From positions 1-64,000 of the forward strand of contig NW_027479785.1 of NCBI RefSeq assembly GCF_051014685.1: DNA of 64,000 nucleotides. The letters run 5' to 3'. The DNA comes from Ptiloglossa arizonensis. Its lineage: Eukaryota; Arthropoda; Insecta; Hymenoptera; Colletidae. Positions 47,301 through 60,822 of the stretch are shown piece by piece. The notes under the pieces were generated by a model that did not search any database, was not told where the DNA came from, and saw only the letters and a program-made list of their open reading frames with translations. Each line of letters opens with the position of its first letter. Position 1 is the stretch's first letter. The position numbers and the translations under genes are program-made.

Positions 47301-49102
47301 CCAATCCGCAAAATTTCTGTTGCATCTGAAAGTAGAAACTCGCCCGATTACAGCGGTATGCGTACTTTTCCCCTAGTCCGTTCTAGTTATGCTTGTCGAG
47401 CATCAGAACTGCGAAAATTTTGAGTTTCTCAAGTGTTTCATACATCCAAACTGCCATATCTCGCGAACGGATTGACCAATCCGCAAAATTTCTGTTGCAT
47501 CTGAAAGTACAAACTCGCCCGATTACAACGGTATGCGTACTTTTCCCCTAGGCCGTTCTAGTTATTCGTTTCGAGCATCAGAACTGCGAAAATTTTGAGT
47601 TTCTCAAGCGTTTCTTACCTCCAAACTGCCATATCTCGCGAAAGGAATGACCAATCCGCAAAATTTCTGTTGCATCTGAAAGTAGAAACTCGCCCGATTA
47701 CAACGGTATGCGTACTTTTCCCCTAGTCCGTTCTAGTTATTCGTTTCGAGCATCAGAACTGCGACAATTTTGAGTTTCTCAAGCGTTTCTTACCTCCAAA
47801 CTGCCATATCTCGCGAACGGTTTGACCAATCCGCAAAATATCTGTTGCATCTGAAAGTAGAAACTCGCCCGATTACAACGGTATGCGTACTTTTCCCCTA
47901 GGCCGTTCTAGTTATTCGTTTCGAGCATCAGAACTGCGAAAATGTTGAGTTTCTCAAGCGTTTCTTACCTACAAACTGCCATATCTCGCGAACGGATTGA
48001 CCAATCCGCAAAATTTCTGTTGCATCTGAAAGTGGAAACTCGCCCGATTACAACGGTATGCGTACTTTTCCCCTAGGCCGCTCTAGTTATTCGTTTCGAG
48101 CATCAGAACTGCGAAAATTTTTTGTTTCTCAAGTGTTTCATACATCCAAACTGCCATATCTCGCGAACGGATTGACCAATCCGCAAAATTTCTGTTGCAT
48201 CTGAAAGTAGAAACTCGCCCGATTACAACGGTATGCGTACTTTTCCCCTAGGCCGTTCTAGTTATTCGTTTCGAGCATCAGAACTGCGAAAATGTTGAGT
48301 TTCTCAAGCGTTTCTTACCTACAAACTGCCATATCTCGCGAACGGATTGACCAATCCGCAAAATTTCTGTTGCATCTGAAAGTAGAAACTCGCCCGATTA
48401 CAGCGGTATGCGTACTTTTCCCCTAGTCCGTTCTAGTTATGCTTGTCGAGCATCAGAACTGCGAAAATTTTGAGTTTCTCAAGTGTTTCATACATCCAAA
48501 CTGCCATATCTCGCGAACGGATTGACCAATCCGCAAAATTTCTGTTGCATCTGAAAGTACAAACTCGCCCGATTACAACGGTATGCGTACTTTTCCCCTT
48601 GGCCGTTCTAGTTATTCGTTTCGAGCATCAGAACTGCGAAAATTTTGAGTTTCTCAACCGTTTCTTACCTCCAAACTGCCATATCTCGGGAACGGATTGA
48701 CCAATCCGCAAAATATCTGTTGCATCTGAAAGTAGAAACTCGCCCGATTACAACGGTATGCGTACTTTTCCCCTAGGCCGTTCTAGTTATTCGTTTCGAG
48801 CATCAGAACTGCGAAAATTTTGAGTTTCTCAAGCGTTTCTTACTTCCAAACTGCCATATCTCGCGAACGGATTGACCAATCCGCAAAATTTCTGTTGCAT
48901 CTGAAAGTAGAAACTCGCCCGATTACAACGGTATGCGTACTTTTCCCCTAGGCCGCTCTAGTTATTCGTTTCGAGCATCAGAACTGCGAAAATTTTTTGT
49001 TTCTCAAGTGTTTCATACATCCAAACTGCCATATCTCGCGAACGGATTGACCAATCCGCAAAATTTCTGTTGCATCTGAAAGTAGAAACTCGCCCGATTA
49101 CA
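44363..49102 (+). repeat. 4.7-kb block, first copy
   Basis: It recurs at 55210-60822, at offset 10847 up to about 47 kb and 11720 afterwards; the jump is the extra five monomers of the 57739-59540 duplication. Shared tracers: ACTGAGAAAA (45485/56332), TTCTCCCC after GATACAAC (46997/57844) and the rare CTCGGGAAC (48687/60407). The left edge is TAGAAAC/TACAAAC at 44362/55209 and the right edge is ACAGCGG/ACAACGG at 49103/60823. Private to this copy are GTGGAAAC near 48032 and GAAAGTCG near 46464. Confidence 0.85.
44938..46545 (+). repeat. Copy of 40564-42171, 25 monomers downstream
   Basis: The offset is 4374 bp (25 monomers less one). Shared variants: CCCCTTGGCC, TTTTTTG, ACTGAGAAAA (41111/45485), AAAGTTTTG, the E3-E4 markers and CGCTTACAAC. 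Several substitutions separate the copies near the end: CTTACATCC/CTTACCTCC, GACCAATCC/GACTAATCC and GAAAGTCG/GAAACTCG between 41840 and 41920. They make this pair older than the 14-monomer duplication. After 46545 the copy skips one monomer and resumes with the G22/GATGCATC monomer. Confidence 0.7.
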
Positions 49103-50276
49103 GCGGTATGCGTACTTTTCCCCTAGTCCGTTCTAGTTATGCTTGTCGAGCATCAGAACTGCGAAAATTTTGAGTTTCTCAAGTGTTTCATACATCCAAA
49201 CTGCCATATCTCGCGAACGGATTGACCAATCCGCAAAATTTCTGTTGCATCTGAAAGTACAAACTCGCCCGATTACAACGGTATGCGTACTTTTCCCCTA
49301 GGCCGTTCTAGTTATTCGTTTCGAGCATCAGAACTGCGAAAATGTTGAGTTTCTCAAGCGTTTCTTACCTCCAAACTGCCATATCTCGCGAAAGGAATGA
49401 CCAATCCGCAAAATTTCTGTTGCATCTGAAAGTAGAAACTCGCCCGATTACAACGGTATGCGTACTTTTCCCCGAGTCCGTTCTAGTTATTCGTTTCGAG
49501 CATCAGAACTGCGACAATTTTGAGTTTCTCAAGCGTTTCTTACTTCCAAACTGCCATATCTCGCGAACGGATTGACCAATCCGCAAAATTTCTGTTGCAT
49601 CTGAAAGTAGAAACTCGCCCGAATACAACGGTATGCGTACTTTTCCCCTAGGCCGTTCTAGTTAATCGTTTCGAGCATCAGAACTGCGAAAGTTTTGAGT
49701 TTCTCAAGCGTTTCTTACTTCCACACTGCCATATCTCGCGAACGGATTGACCAATCCGCAAAATTTCTGATGCATCTGACAGTAGAAACTCGCCCGATTA
49801 CAACGGTATGCGTACTTTTCCCCTAGGCCGCTCTAGTTATTCGTTTCGAGCATCAGAACTGCGAAAATTTTTTGTTTCTCAAGTGTTTCATACATCCAAA
49901 CTGCCATATCTCGCGAACGGATTGACCAATCCGCAAAATTTCTGTTGCATCTGAAAGTAGAAACTCGCCCGATTACAACGGTATGCGTACTTTTCCCCTA
50001 GGCCGTTCTGGTTATTCGTTTCGAGCATCAGAACTGTGAAAATTTTGAGTTTCTCAACCGTTTCTTACCTCCAAACTGCCATATCTCGCGAACGGATTGA
50101 CCAATCCGCAAAATTTCTGTTGCATCTGAAAGTAGAAAGTCGCCCGATTACAACGGTATGCGTACTTTTCCCCTAGACCGTTCTAGTTATGCTTGTCGAG
50201 CATCAGAACTGCGAAAATTTTGAGTTTCTCAAGCGTTTCTTACCTCCAAACTGCCATATCTCGCGAACGGATTGAC
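48906..50276 (+). repeat. 1.37-kb block, copied at 52230-53600
   Basis: The offset is 3324 (19 monomers less one). The block runs from an E3-type monomer (TTTTTTG) through A-like and B monomers, a G22/GAAAGGAATG monomer with CCCCGAGTCC, GACAATTTT with CTTACTTCC, then E2-E4. The downstream copy has an extra T (GTACTTTTTCCCC, about 53140), a missing C (CTCGCCGATTAC, about 53290) and GCTTCTCGAG (about 53515). The bounds are GAAAGTAG/GACAGTAG at 48905/52229 and GACTAATCC/GACCAATCC at 50277/53601. Confidence 0.75.
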
Positions 50277-53200
50277 TAATCCGCAAAATTTCTGTTGCAT
50301 CTGAAAGTAGAAACTCGCCCGCTTACAACGGTATGCGTACTTTTCCCCTAGGCCGTTCTAGTTATTCGTTTCGAGCATCAGAACTGCGAAAATTTTGAGT
50401 TTCTCAAGCGTTTCTTACCTCCAAACTGCCATATCTCGCGAACGGATTGACCAATCCGCAAAATTTCTGTTGCATCTGAAAGTAGAAACTCGCCCGATTA
50501 CAACGGTATGCGTACTTTTCCCCTAGGCCGTTCTAGTTATTCGTTTCGAGCATCAGAACTGCGAAAATGTTGAGTTTCTCAAGCGTTTCTTACCTACAAA
50601 CTGCCATATCTCGCAAACGGATTGAACAATCCGCAAAATTTCTGTTGCATCTGAAAGTAGAAACTCGCCCGATTACAGCGGTATGCGTACTTTTCCCCTA
50701 GTCCGTTCTAGTTATGCTTGTCGAGCATCAGAACTGCGAAAATTTTGAGTTTCTCAAGTGTTTCATACATCCAAACTGCCATATCTCGCGAACGGATAGA
50801 CCAATCCGCAAAATTTCTGTTGCATCTGAAAGTACAAACTCGCCCGATTACAACGGTATGCGTACTTTTCCCCTAGGCCGTTCTAGTTATTCGTTTCGAG
50901 CATCAGAACTGCGAAAATTTTGAGTTTCTCAAGCGTTTCTTACCTCCAAACTGCCATATCTCGCGAAAGGAATGACCAATCCGCAAAATTTCTGTTGCAT
51001 CTGAAAGTAGAAACTCGCCCGATTACAACGGTATGCGTACTTTTCCCCTAGTCCGTTCTAGTTATTCGTTTCGAGCATCAGAACTGCGACAATTTTGAGT
51101 TTCTCAAGCGTTTCTTACCTCCAAACTGCCATATCTCGCGAACGGTTTGACCAATCCGCAAAATATCTGTTGCATCTGAAAGTAGAAACTCGCCCGATTA
51201 CAACGGTATGCGTACTTTTCCCCTAGGCCGTTCTAGTTATTCGTTTCGAGCATCAGAACTGCGAAAATGTTGAGTTTCTCAAGCGTTTCTTACCTACAAA
51301 CTGCCATATCTCGCGAACGGATTGACCAATCCGCAAAATTTCTGTTGCATCTGAAAGTAGAAACTCGCCCGATTACAACGGTATGCGTACTTTTCCCCTA
51401 GGCCGTTCTAGTTATTCGTTTCGAGCATCAGAACTGCGAAAATTTTGAGTTTCTCAAGCGTTTCTTACTTCCAAACTGCCATATCTCGCGAACGGATTGA
51501 CCAATCCGCAAAATTTCTGTTGCATCTGAAAGTAGAAACTCGCCCGATTACAGCGGTATGCGTACTTTTCCCCTAGTCCGTTCTAGTTATGCTTGTCGAG
51601 CATCAGAACTGCGAAAATTTTGAGTTTCTCAAGTGTTTCATACATCCAAACTGCCATATCTCGCGAACGGATTGACCAATCCGCAAAATTTCTGTTGCAT
51701 CTGAAAGTACAAACTCGCCCGATTACAACGGTATGCGTACTTTTCCCCTTGGCCGTTCTAGTTATTCGTTTCGAGCATCAGAACTGCGAAAATTTTTGTT
51801 TCTCAAGTGTTTCATACATCCAAACTGCCATATCTCGCGAACGGATTGACCAATCCGCAAAATTTCTGTTGCATCTGAAAGTAGAAACTCGCCCGATTAC
51901 AACGGTATGCGTACTTTTCCCCTAGGCCGTTCTGGTTATTCGTTTCGAGCATCAGAACTGAGAAAATTTTGAGTTTCTCAAGCGTTTCTTACTTCCAAAC
52001 TGCCATATCTCGCGAACGGATTGACCAATCCGCAAAATTTCTGTTGCATCTGAAAGTAGAAACTCGCCCGAATACAACGGTATGCGTACATTTCCCCTAG
52101 GCCGTTCTAGTTAATCGTTTCGAGCATCAGAACTGCGAAAGTTTTGAGTTTCTCAAGCGTTTCTTACTTCCACACTGCCATATCTCGCGAACGGATTGAC
52201 CAATCCGCAAAATTTCTGATGCATCTGACAGTAGAAACTCGCCCGATTACAACGGTATGCGTACTTTTCCCCTAGGCCGCTCTAGTTATTCGTTTCGAGC
52301 ATCAGAACTGCGAAAATTTTTTGTTTCTCAAGTGTTTCATACATCCAAACTGCCATATCTCGCGAACGGATTGACCAATCCGCAAAATTTCTGTTGCATC
52401 TGAAAGTAGAAACTCGCCCGATTACAGCGGTATGCGTACTTTTCCCCTAGTCCGTTCTAGTTATGCTTGTCGAGCATCAGAACTGCGAAAATTTTGAGTT
52501 TCTCAAGTGTTTCATACATCCAAACTGCCATATCTCGCGAACGGATTGACCAATCCGCAAAATTTCTGTTGCATCTGAAAGTACAAACTCGCCCGATTAC
52601 AACGGTATGCGTACTTTTCCCCTAGGCCGTTCTAGTTATTCGTTTCGAGCATCAGAACTGCGAAAATGTTGAGTTTCTCAAGCGTTTCTTACCTCCAAAC
52701 TGCCATATCTCGCGAAAGGAATGACCAATCCGCAAAATTTCTGTTGCATCTGAAAGTAGAAACTCGCCCGATTACAACGGTATGCGTACTTTTCCCCGAG
52801 TCCGTTCTAGTTATTCGTTTCGAGCATCAGAACTGCGACAATTTTGAGTTTCTCAAGCGTTTCTTACTTCCAAACTGCCATATCTCGCGAACGGATTGAC
52901 CAATCCGCAAAATTTCTGTTGCATCTGAAAGTAGAAACTCGCCCGAATACAACGGTATGCGTACTTTTCCCCTAGGCCGTTCTAGTTAATCGTTTCGAGC
53001 ATCAGAACTGCGAAAGTTTTGAGTTTCTCAAGCGTTTCTTACTTCCACACTGCCATATCTCGCGAACGGATTGACCAATCCGCAAAATTTCTGATGCATC
53101 TGACAGTAGAAACTCGCCCGATTACAACGGTATGCGTACTTTTTCCCCTAGGCCGCTCTAGTTATTCGTTTCGAGCATCAGAACTGCGAAAATTTTTTGT

Positions 53201-56200
53201 TTCTCAAGTGTTTCATACATCCAAACTGCCATATCTCGCGAACGGATTGACCAATCCGCAAAATTTCTGTTGCATCTGAAAGTAGAAACTCGCCGATTAC
53301 AACGGTATGCGTACTTTTCCCCTAGGCCGTTCTGGTTATTCGTTTCGAGCATCAGAACTGTGAAAATTTTGAGTTTCTCAACCGTTTCTTACCTCCAAAC
53401 TGCCATATCTCGCGAACGGATTGACCAATCCGCAAAATTTCTGTTGCATCTGAAAGTAGAAAGTCGCCCGATTACAACGGTATGCGTACTTTTCCCCTAG
53501 ACCGTTCTAGTTATGCTTCTCGAGCATCAGAACTGCGAAAATTTTGAGTTTCTCAAGCGTTTCTTACCTCCAAACTGCCATATCTCGCGAACGGATTGAC
53601 CAATCCGCAAAATTTCTGTTGCATCTGAAAGTACAAACTCGCCCGATTACAACGGTATGCGTACTTTTCCCCTAGGCCGTTCTAGTTATTCGTTTCGAGC
53701 ATCAGAACTGCGAAAATGTTGAGTTTCTCAAGCGTTTCTTACCTCCAAACTGCCATATCTCGCGAAAGGAATGACCAATCCGCAAAATTTCTGTTGCATC
53801 TGAAAGTAGAAACTCGCCCGATTACAACGGTATGCGTACTTTTCCCCGAGTCCGTTCTAGTTATTCGTTTCGAGCATCAGAACTGCGACAATTTTGAGTT
53901 TCTCAAGCGTTTCTTACTTCCAAACTGCCATATCTCGCGAACGGATTGACCAATCCGCAAAATTTCTGTTGCATCTGAAAGTAGAAACTCGCCCGAATAC
54001 AACGGTATGCGTACTTTTCCCCTAGGCCGTTCTAGTTAATCGTTTCGAGCATCAGAACTGCGAAAGTTTTGAGTTTCTCAAGCGTTTCTTACTTCCACAC
54101 TGCCATATCTCGCGAACGGATTGACCAATCCGCAAAATTTCTGATGCATCTGACAGTAGAAACTCGCCCGATTACAACGGTATGCGTACTTTTCCCCTAG
54201 GCCGCTCTAGTTATTCGTTTCGAGCATCAGAACTGCGAAAATTTTTTGTTTCTCAAGTGTTTCATACATCCAAACTGCCATATCTCGCGAACGGATTGAC
54301 CAATCCGCAAAATTTCTGTTGCATCTGAAAGTAGAAACTCGCCCGATTACAACGGTATGCGTACTTTTCCCCTAGGCCGTTCTGGTTATTCGTTTCGAGC
54401 ATCAGAACTGTGAAAATTTTGAGTTTCTCAACCGTTTCTTACCTCCAAACTGCCATATCTCGCGAACGGATTGACCAATCCGCAAAATTTCTGTTGCATC
54501 TGAAAGTAGAAAGTCGCCCGATTACAACGGTATGCGTACTTTTCCCCTAGACCGTTCTAGTTATGCTTGTCGAGCATCAGAACTGCGAAAATTTTGAGTT
54601 TCTCAAGCGTTTCTTACCTCCAAACTGCCATATCTCGCGAACGGATTGACTAATCCGCAAAATTTCTGTTGCATCTGAAAGTAGAAACTCGCCCGCTTAC
54701 AACGGTATGCGTACTTTTCCCCTAGGCCGTTCTAGTTATTCGTTTCGAGCATCAGAACTGCGAAAATTTTGAGTTTCTCAAGCGTTTCTTACCTCCAAAC
54801 TGCCATATCTCGCGAACGGATTGACCAATCCGCAAAATTTCTGTTGCATCTGAAAGTAGAAACTCGCCCGATTACAACGGTATGCGTACTTTTCCCCTAG
54901 GCCGTTCTAGTTATTCGTTTCGAGCATCAGAACTGCGAAAATGTTGAGTTTCTCAAGCGTTTCTTACCTACAAACTGCCATATCTCGCAAACGGATTGAA
55001 CAATCCGCAAAATTTCTGTTGCATCTGAAAGTAGAAACTCGCCCGATTACAGCGGTATGCGTACTTTTCCCCTAGTCCGTTCTAGTTATGCTTGTCGAGC
55101 ATCAGAACTGCGAAAATTTTGAGTTTCTCAAGTGTTTCATACATCCAAACTGCCATATCTCGCGAACGGATAGACCAATCCGCAAAATTTCTGTTGCATC
55201 TGAAAGTACAAACTCGCCCGATTACAACGGTATGCGTACTTTTCCCCTAGGCCGTTCTAGTTATTCGTTTCGAGCATCAGAACTGCGAAAATTTTGAGTT
55301 TCTCAAGCGTTTCTTACCTCCAAACTGCCATATCTCGCGAAAGGAATGACCAATCCGCAAAATTTCTGTTGCATCTGAAAGTAGAAACTCGCCCGATTAC
55401 AACGGTATGCGTACTTTTCCCCTAGTCCGTTCTAGTTATTCGTTTCGAGCATCAGAACTGCGACAATTTTGAGTTTCTCAAGCGTTTCTTACCTCCAAAC
55501 TGCCATATCTCGCGAACGGTTTGACCAATCCGCAAAATATCTGTTGCATCTGAAAGTAGAAACTCGCCCGATTACAACGGTATGCGTACTTTTCCCCTAG
55601 GCCGTTCTAGTTATTCGTTTCGAGCATCAGAACTGCGAAAATGTTGAGTTTCTCAAGCGTTTCTTACCTACAAACTGCCATATCTCGCGAACGGATTGAC
55701 CAATCCGCAAAATTTCTGTTGCATCTGAAAGTAGAAACTCGCCCGATTACAACGGTATGCGTACTTTTCCCCTAGGCCGTTCTAGTTATTCGTTTCGAGC
55801 ATCAGAACTGCGAAAATTTTGAGTTTCTCAAGCGTTTCTTACTTCCAAACTGCCATATCTCGCGAACGGATTGACCAATCCGCAAAATTTCTGTTGCATC
55901 TGAAAGTAGAAACTCGCCCGATTACAGCGGTATGCGAACTTTTCCCCTAGTCCGTTCTAGTTATGCTTGTCGAGCATCAGAACTGCGAAAATTTTGAGTT
56001 TCTCAAGTGTTTCATACATCCAAACTGCCATATCTCGCGAACGGATTGACCAATCCGCAAAATTTCTGTTGCATCTGAAAGTACAAACTCGCCCGATTAC
56101 AACGGTATGCGTACTTTTCCCCTTGGCCGTTCTAGTTATTCGTTTCGAGCATCAGAACTGCGAAAATTTTTTGTTTCTCAAGTGTTTCATACATCCAAAC

Positions 56201-56801
56201 TGCCATATCTCGCGAACGGATTGACCAATCCGCAAAATTTCTGTTGCATCTGAAAGTAGAAACTCGCCCGATTACAACGGTATGCGTACTTTTCCCCTAG
56301 GCCGTTCTGGTTATTCGTTTCGAGCATCAGAACTGAGAAAATTTTGAGTTTCTCAAGCGTTTCTTACTTCCAAACTGCCATATCTCGCGAACGGATTGAC
56401 CAATCCGCAAAATTTCTGTTGCATCTGAAAGTAGAAACTCGCCCGAATACAACGGTATGCGTACTTTTCCCCTAGGCCGTTCTAGTTAATCGTTTCGAGC
56501 ATCAGAACTGCGAAAGTTTTGAGTTTCTCAAGCGTTTCTTACTTCCACACTGCCATATCTCGCGAACGGATTGACCAATCCGCAAAATTTCTGATGCATC
56601 TGACAGTAGAAACTCGCCCGATTACAACGGTATGCGTACTTTTCCCCTAGGCCGCTCTAGTTATTCGTTTCGAGCATCAGAACTGCGAAAATTTTTTGTT
56701 TCTCAAGTGTTTCATACATCCAAACTGCCATATCTCGCGAACGGATTGACCAATCCGCAAAATTTCTGTTGCATCTGAAAGTAGAAACTCGCCCGATTAC
56801 A
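49195..56801 (+). repeat. 25-monomer duplication (period 4374 bp)
   Basis: Bases 49195-52426 match 53569-56801. Differences noticed in 3.2 kb are only a missing T near 51791, GTACATTT near 52087 against GTACTTTT, and TGCGTACTT against TGCGAACTT near 51561/55935, so the pair is roughly 99.9% identical. Rare shared tracers are CTCGCAAACGG with GATTGAACAA (50611/54985) and GGATAGACC (50798/55172). Between the arms, 52427-53568 is a partial copy of 49.1-50.2 kb, so the period was built up in at least two steps. Confidence 0.85.
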
Positions 56802-59800
56802 ACGGTATGCGTACTTTTCCCCTAGGCCGTTCTGGTTATTCGTTTCGAGCATCAGAACTGTGAAAATTTTGAATTTCTCAACCGTTTCTTACCTCCAAAC
56901 TGCCATATCTCGCGAACGGATTGACCAATCCGCAAAATTTCTGTTGCTTCTGAAAGTAGAAAGTCGCCCGATTACAACGGTATGCGTACTTTTCCCCTAG
57001 ACCGTTCTAGTTATGCTTGTCGAGCATCAGAACTGCGAAAATTTTGAGTTTCTCAAGCGTTTCTTACCTCCAAACTGCCATATCTCGCGAACGGATTGAC
57101 TAATCCGCAAAATTTCTGTTGCATCTGAAAGTAGAAACTCGCCCGCTTACAACGGTATGCGTACTTTTCCCCTAGGCCGTTCTAGTTATTCGTTTCGAGC
57201 ATCAGAACTGCGAAAATTTTGAGTTTCTCAAGCGTTTCTTACCTCCAAACTGCCATATCTCGCGAACGGATTGACCAATCCGCAAAATTTCTGTTGCATC
57301 TGAAAGTACAAACTCGCCCGATTACAACGGTATGCGTACTTTTCCCCTAGGCCGTTCTAGTTATTCGTTTCGAGCATCAGAACTGCGAAAATGTTGAGTT
57401 TCTCAAGCGTTTCTTACCTACAAACTGCCATATCTCGCGAACGGATTGACCAATCCGCAAAATTTCTGATGCATCTGAAAGTAGAAACTCGCCCGATTAC
57501 AACGGTATGCGTACTTTTCCCCTAGGCCGTTCTAGTTATTCGTTTCGAGCATCAGAACTGCGAAAATTTTGAGTTTCTCAAGCGTTTCTTACCTCCAAAC
57601 TGCCATATCTCGCGAACGGATTGACCAATCCGCAAAATTTCTGTTGCATCTGAAAGTAGAAACTCGCCCGATACAAGGGTATGCGTACTTTTCCCCTAGG
57701 CCGTTCTAGTTATTCGTTTCGAGCATCAGAACTGCGAAAATTTTGAGTTTCTCAAGCGTTTCTTACCTCCAAACTGCCATATCTCGCGAACGGATTGACC
57801 AATCCGCAAAATTTCTGTTGCATCTGAAAGTAGAAACTCGCCCGATACAACGGTATGCGTACTTCTCCCCTAGTCCGTTCTAGTTATTCGTTTCGAGCAT
57901 CAGAACTGCGAAAATTTTGAGTTTCTCAAGCGTTTCTTACCTCCAAACTGCCATATCTCGCGAACGGTTTGACCAATCCGCAAAATTTCTGTTGCATCTG
58001 AAAGTAGAAACTCGCCCGATTACAACGGTATGCGTACTTTTCCCCTAGGCCGTTCTAGTTATTCGTTTCGAGCATCAGAACTGCGAAAATGTTGAGTTTC
58101 TCAAGCGTTTCTTACCTACAAACTGCCATATCTCGCGAACGGATTGACCAATCCGCAAATTTCTGTTGCATCTGAAAGTAGAAACTCGCCCGATTACAGC
58201 GGTATGCGTACTTTTCCCCTAGTCCGTTCTAGTTATGCTTGTCGAGCATCAGAACTGCGAAAATTTTGAGTTTCTCAAGTGTTTCATACATCCAAACTGC
58301 CATATCTCGCGAACGGATTGACCAATCCGCAAAATTTCTGTTGCATCTGAAAGTACAAACTCGCCCGATTACAACGGTATGCGTACTTTTCCCCTAGGCC
58401 GTTCTAGTTATTCGTTTCAAGCATCAGAACTGCGAAAATTTTGAGTTTCTCAAGCGTTTCTTACCTCCAAACTGCCATATCTCGCGAAAGGAATGACCAA
58501 TCCGCAAAATTTCTGTTGCATCTGAAAGTAGAAACTCGCCCGATTACAACGGTATGCGTACTTTTCCCCTAGTCCGTTCTAGTTATTCGTTTCGAGCATC
58601 AGAACTGCGACAATTTTGAGTTTCTCAAGCGTTTCTTACCTCCAAACTGCCATATCTCGCGAACGGATTGACCAATCCGCAAAATTTCTGTTGCATCTGA
58701 AAGTAGAAACTCGCCCGATACAACGGTATGCGTACTTCTCCCCTAGTCCGTTCTAGTTATTCGTTTCGAGCATCAGAACTGCGAAAATTTTGAGTTTCTC
58801 AAGCGTTTCTTACCTCCAAACTGCCATATCTCGCGAACGGTTTGACCAATCCGCAAAATTTCTGTTGCATCTGAAAGTAGAAACTCGCCCGATTACAACG
58901 GTATGCGTACTTTTCCCCTAGGCCGTTCTAGTTATTCGTTTCGAGCATCAGAACTGCGAAAATGTTGAGTTTCTCAAGCGTTTCTTACCTACAAACTGCC
59001 ATATCTCGCGAACGGATTGACCAATCCGCAAAATTTCTGTTGCATCTGAAAGTAGAAACTCGCCCGATTACAGCGGTATGCGTACTTTTCCCCTAGTCCG
59101 TTCTAGTTATGCTTGTCGAGCATCAGAACTGCGAAAATTTTGAGTTTCTCAAGTGTTTCATACATCCAAACTGCCATATCTCGCGAACGGATTGACCAAT
59201 CCGCAAAATTTCTGTTGCATCTGAAAGTACAAACTCGCCCGATTACAACGGTATGCGTACTTTTCCCCTAGGCCGTTCTAGTTATTCGTTTCAAGCATCA
59301 GAACTGCGAAAATTTTGAGTTTCTCAAGCGTTTCTTACCTCCAAACTGCCATATCTCGCGAAAGGAATGACCAATCCGCAAAATTTCTGTTGCATCTGAA
59401 AGTAGAAACTCGCCCGATTACAACGGTATGCGTACTTTTCCCCTAGTCCGTTCTAGTTATTCGTTTCGAGCATCAGAACTGCGACAATTTTGAGTTTCTC
59501 AAGCGTTTCTTACCTCCAAACTGCCATATCTCGCGAACGGTTTGACCAATCCGCAAAATATCTGTTGCATCTGAAAGTAGAAACTCGCCCGATTACAACG
59601 GTATGCGTACTTTTCCCCTAGGCCGTTCTAGTTATTCGTTTCGAGCATCAGAACTGCGAAAATGTTGAGTTTCTCAAGCGTTTCTTACCTACAAACTGCC
59701 ATATCTCGCGAACGGATTGACCAATCCGCAAAATTTCTGTTGCATCTGAAAGTAGAAACTCGCCCGATTACAACGGTATGCGTACTTTTCCCCTAGGCCG

Positions 59801-60822
59801 CTCTAGTTATTCGTTTCGAGCATCAGAACTGCGAAAATTTTTTGTTTCTCAAGTGTTTCATACATCCAAACTGCCATATCTCGCGAACGGATTGACCAAT
59901 CCGCAAAATTTCTGTTGCATCTGAAAGTAGAAACTCGCCCGATTACAACGGTATGCGTACTTTTCCCCTAGGCCGTTCTAGTTATTCGTTTCGAGCATCA
60001 GAACTGCGAAAATGTTGAGTTTCTCAAGCGTTTCTTACCTACAAACTGCCATATCTCGCGAACCGATTGACCAATCCGCAAAATTTCTGTTGCATCTGAA
60101 AGTAGAAACTCGCCCGATTACAGCGGTATGCGTACTTTTCCCCTAGTCCGTTCTAGTTATGCTTGTCGAGCATCAGAACTGCGAAAATTTTGAGTTTCTC
60201 AAGTGTTTCATACATCCAAACTGCCATATCTCGCGAACGGATTGACCAATCCGCAAAATTTCTGTTGCATCTGAAAGTACAAACTCGCCCGATTACAACG
60301 GTATGCGTACTTTTCCCCTTGGCCGTTCTAGTTATTCGTTTCGAGCATCAGAACTGCGAAAATTTTGAGTTTCTCAACCGTTTCTTACCTCCAAACTGCC
60401 ATATCTCGGGAACGGATTGACCAATCCGCAAAATATCTGTTGCATCTGAAAGTAGAAACTCGCCCGATTACAACGGTATGCGTACTTTTCCCCTAGGCCG
60501 TTCTAGTTATTCGTTTCGAGCATCAGAACTGCGAAAATTTTGAGTTTCTCAAGCGTTTCTTACTTCCAAACTGCCATATCTCGCGAACGGATTGACCAAT
60601 CCGCAAAATTTCTGTTGCATCTGAAAGTAGAAACTCGCCCGATTACAACGGTATGCGTACTTTTCCCCTAGGCCGCTCTAGTTATTCGTTTCGAGCATCA
60701 GAACTGCGAAAATTTTTTGTTTCTCAAGTGTTTCATACATCCAAACTGCCATATCTCGCGAACGGATTGACCAATCCGCAAAATTTCTGTTGCATCTGAA
60801 AGTAGAAACTCGCCCGATTACA
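55210..60822 (+). repeat. 4.7-kb block, downstream copy with five extra monomers
   Basis: This is the partner of 44363-49102. Private variants are TGAATTTC (about 56870), TTGCTTCTG (56944), ACAAGGGTATG (57672), GCGAACTT (about 55936), GCAAATTT (58155), TTTCAAGC (58417 and 59291) and GAACCGATTG (60059). It is enlarged by the 5-monomer tandem duplication at 57739-59540. Its first 1.6 kb is also part of the 49195-56801 duplication, so three related copies of that stretch exist (44.4, 50.8 and 55.2 kb). Confidence 0.8.
57739..59540 (+). repeat. Five-monomer tandem duplication (period 873-874 bp)
   Basis: Bases 57739-58666 match 58612-59540. The offset is 873 before and 874 after a missing A in the first copy (GCAAATTT, 58155). 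The rare TTTCAAGCATC occurs in both copies at 58419/59293 and nowhere else that I noticed. The unit carries GATACAAC with TTCTCCCC, a GGTTTG monomer and then A-B-C-D. The related block at 46.99-47.9 kb has the unit once, so the duplication is younger than the copying of the 4.7-kb block. Confidence 0.85.

Noticed and set aside
51593..51925. The longest open frame (110 codons) and about 30 others of 64-101 codons on both strands
   Set aside because: They are translations of the satellite in its few stop-poor phases. The same peptides recur with every module, they start and stop at fixed monomer positions, and the 110-codon case exists only because a T is missing near 51791. No promoter, codon or domain evidence supports a gene.
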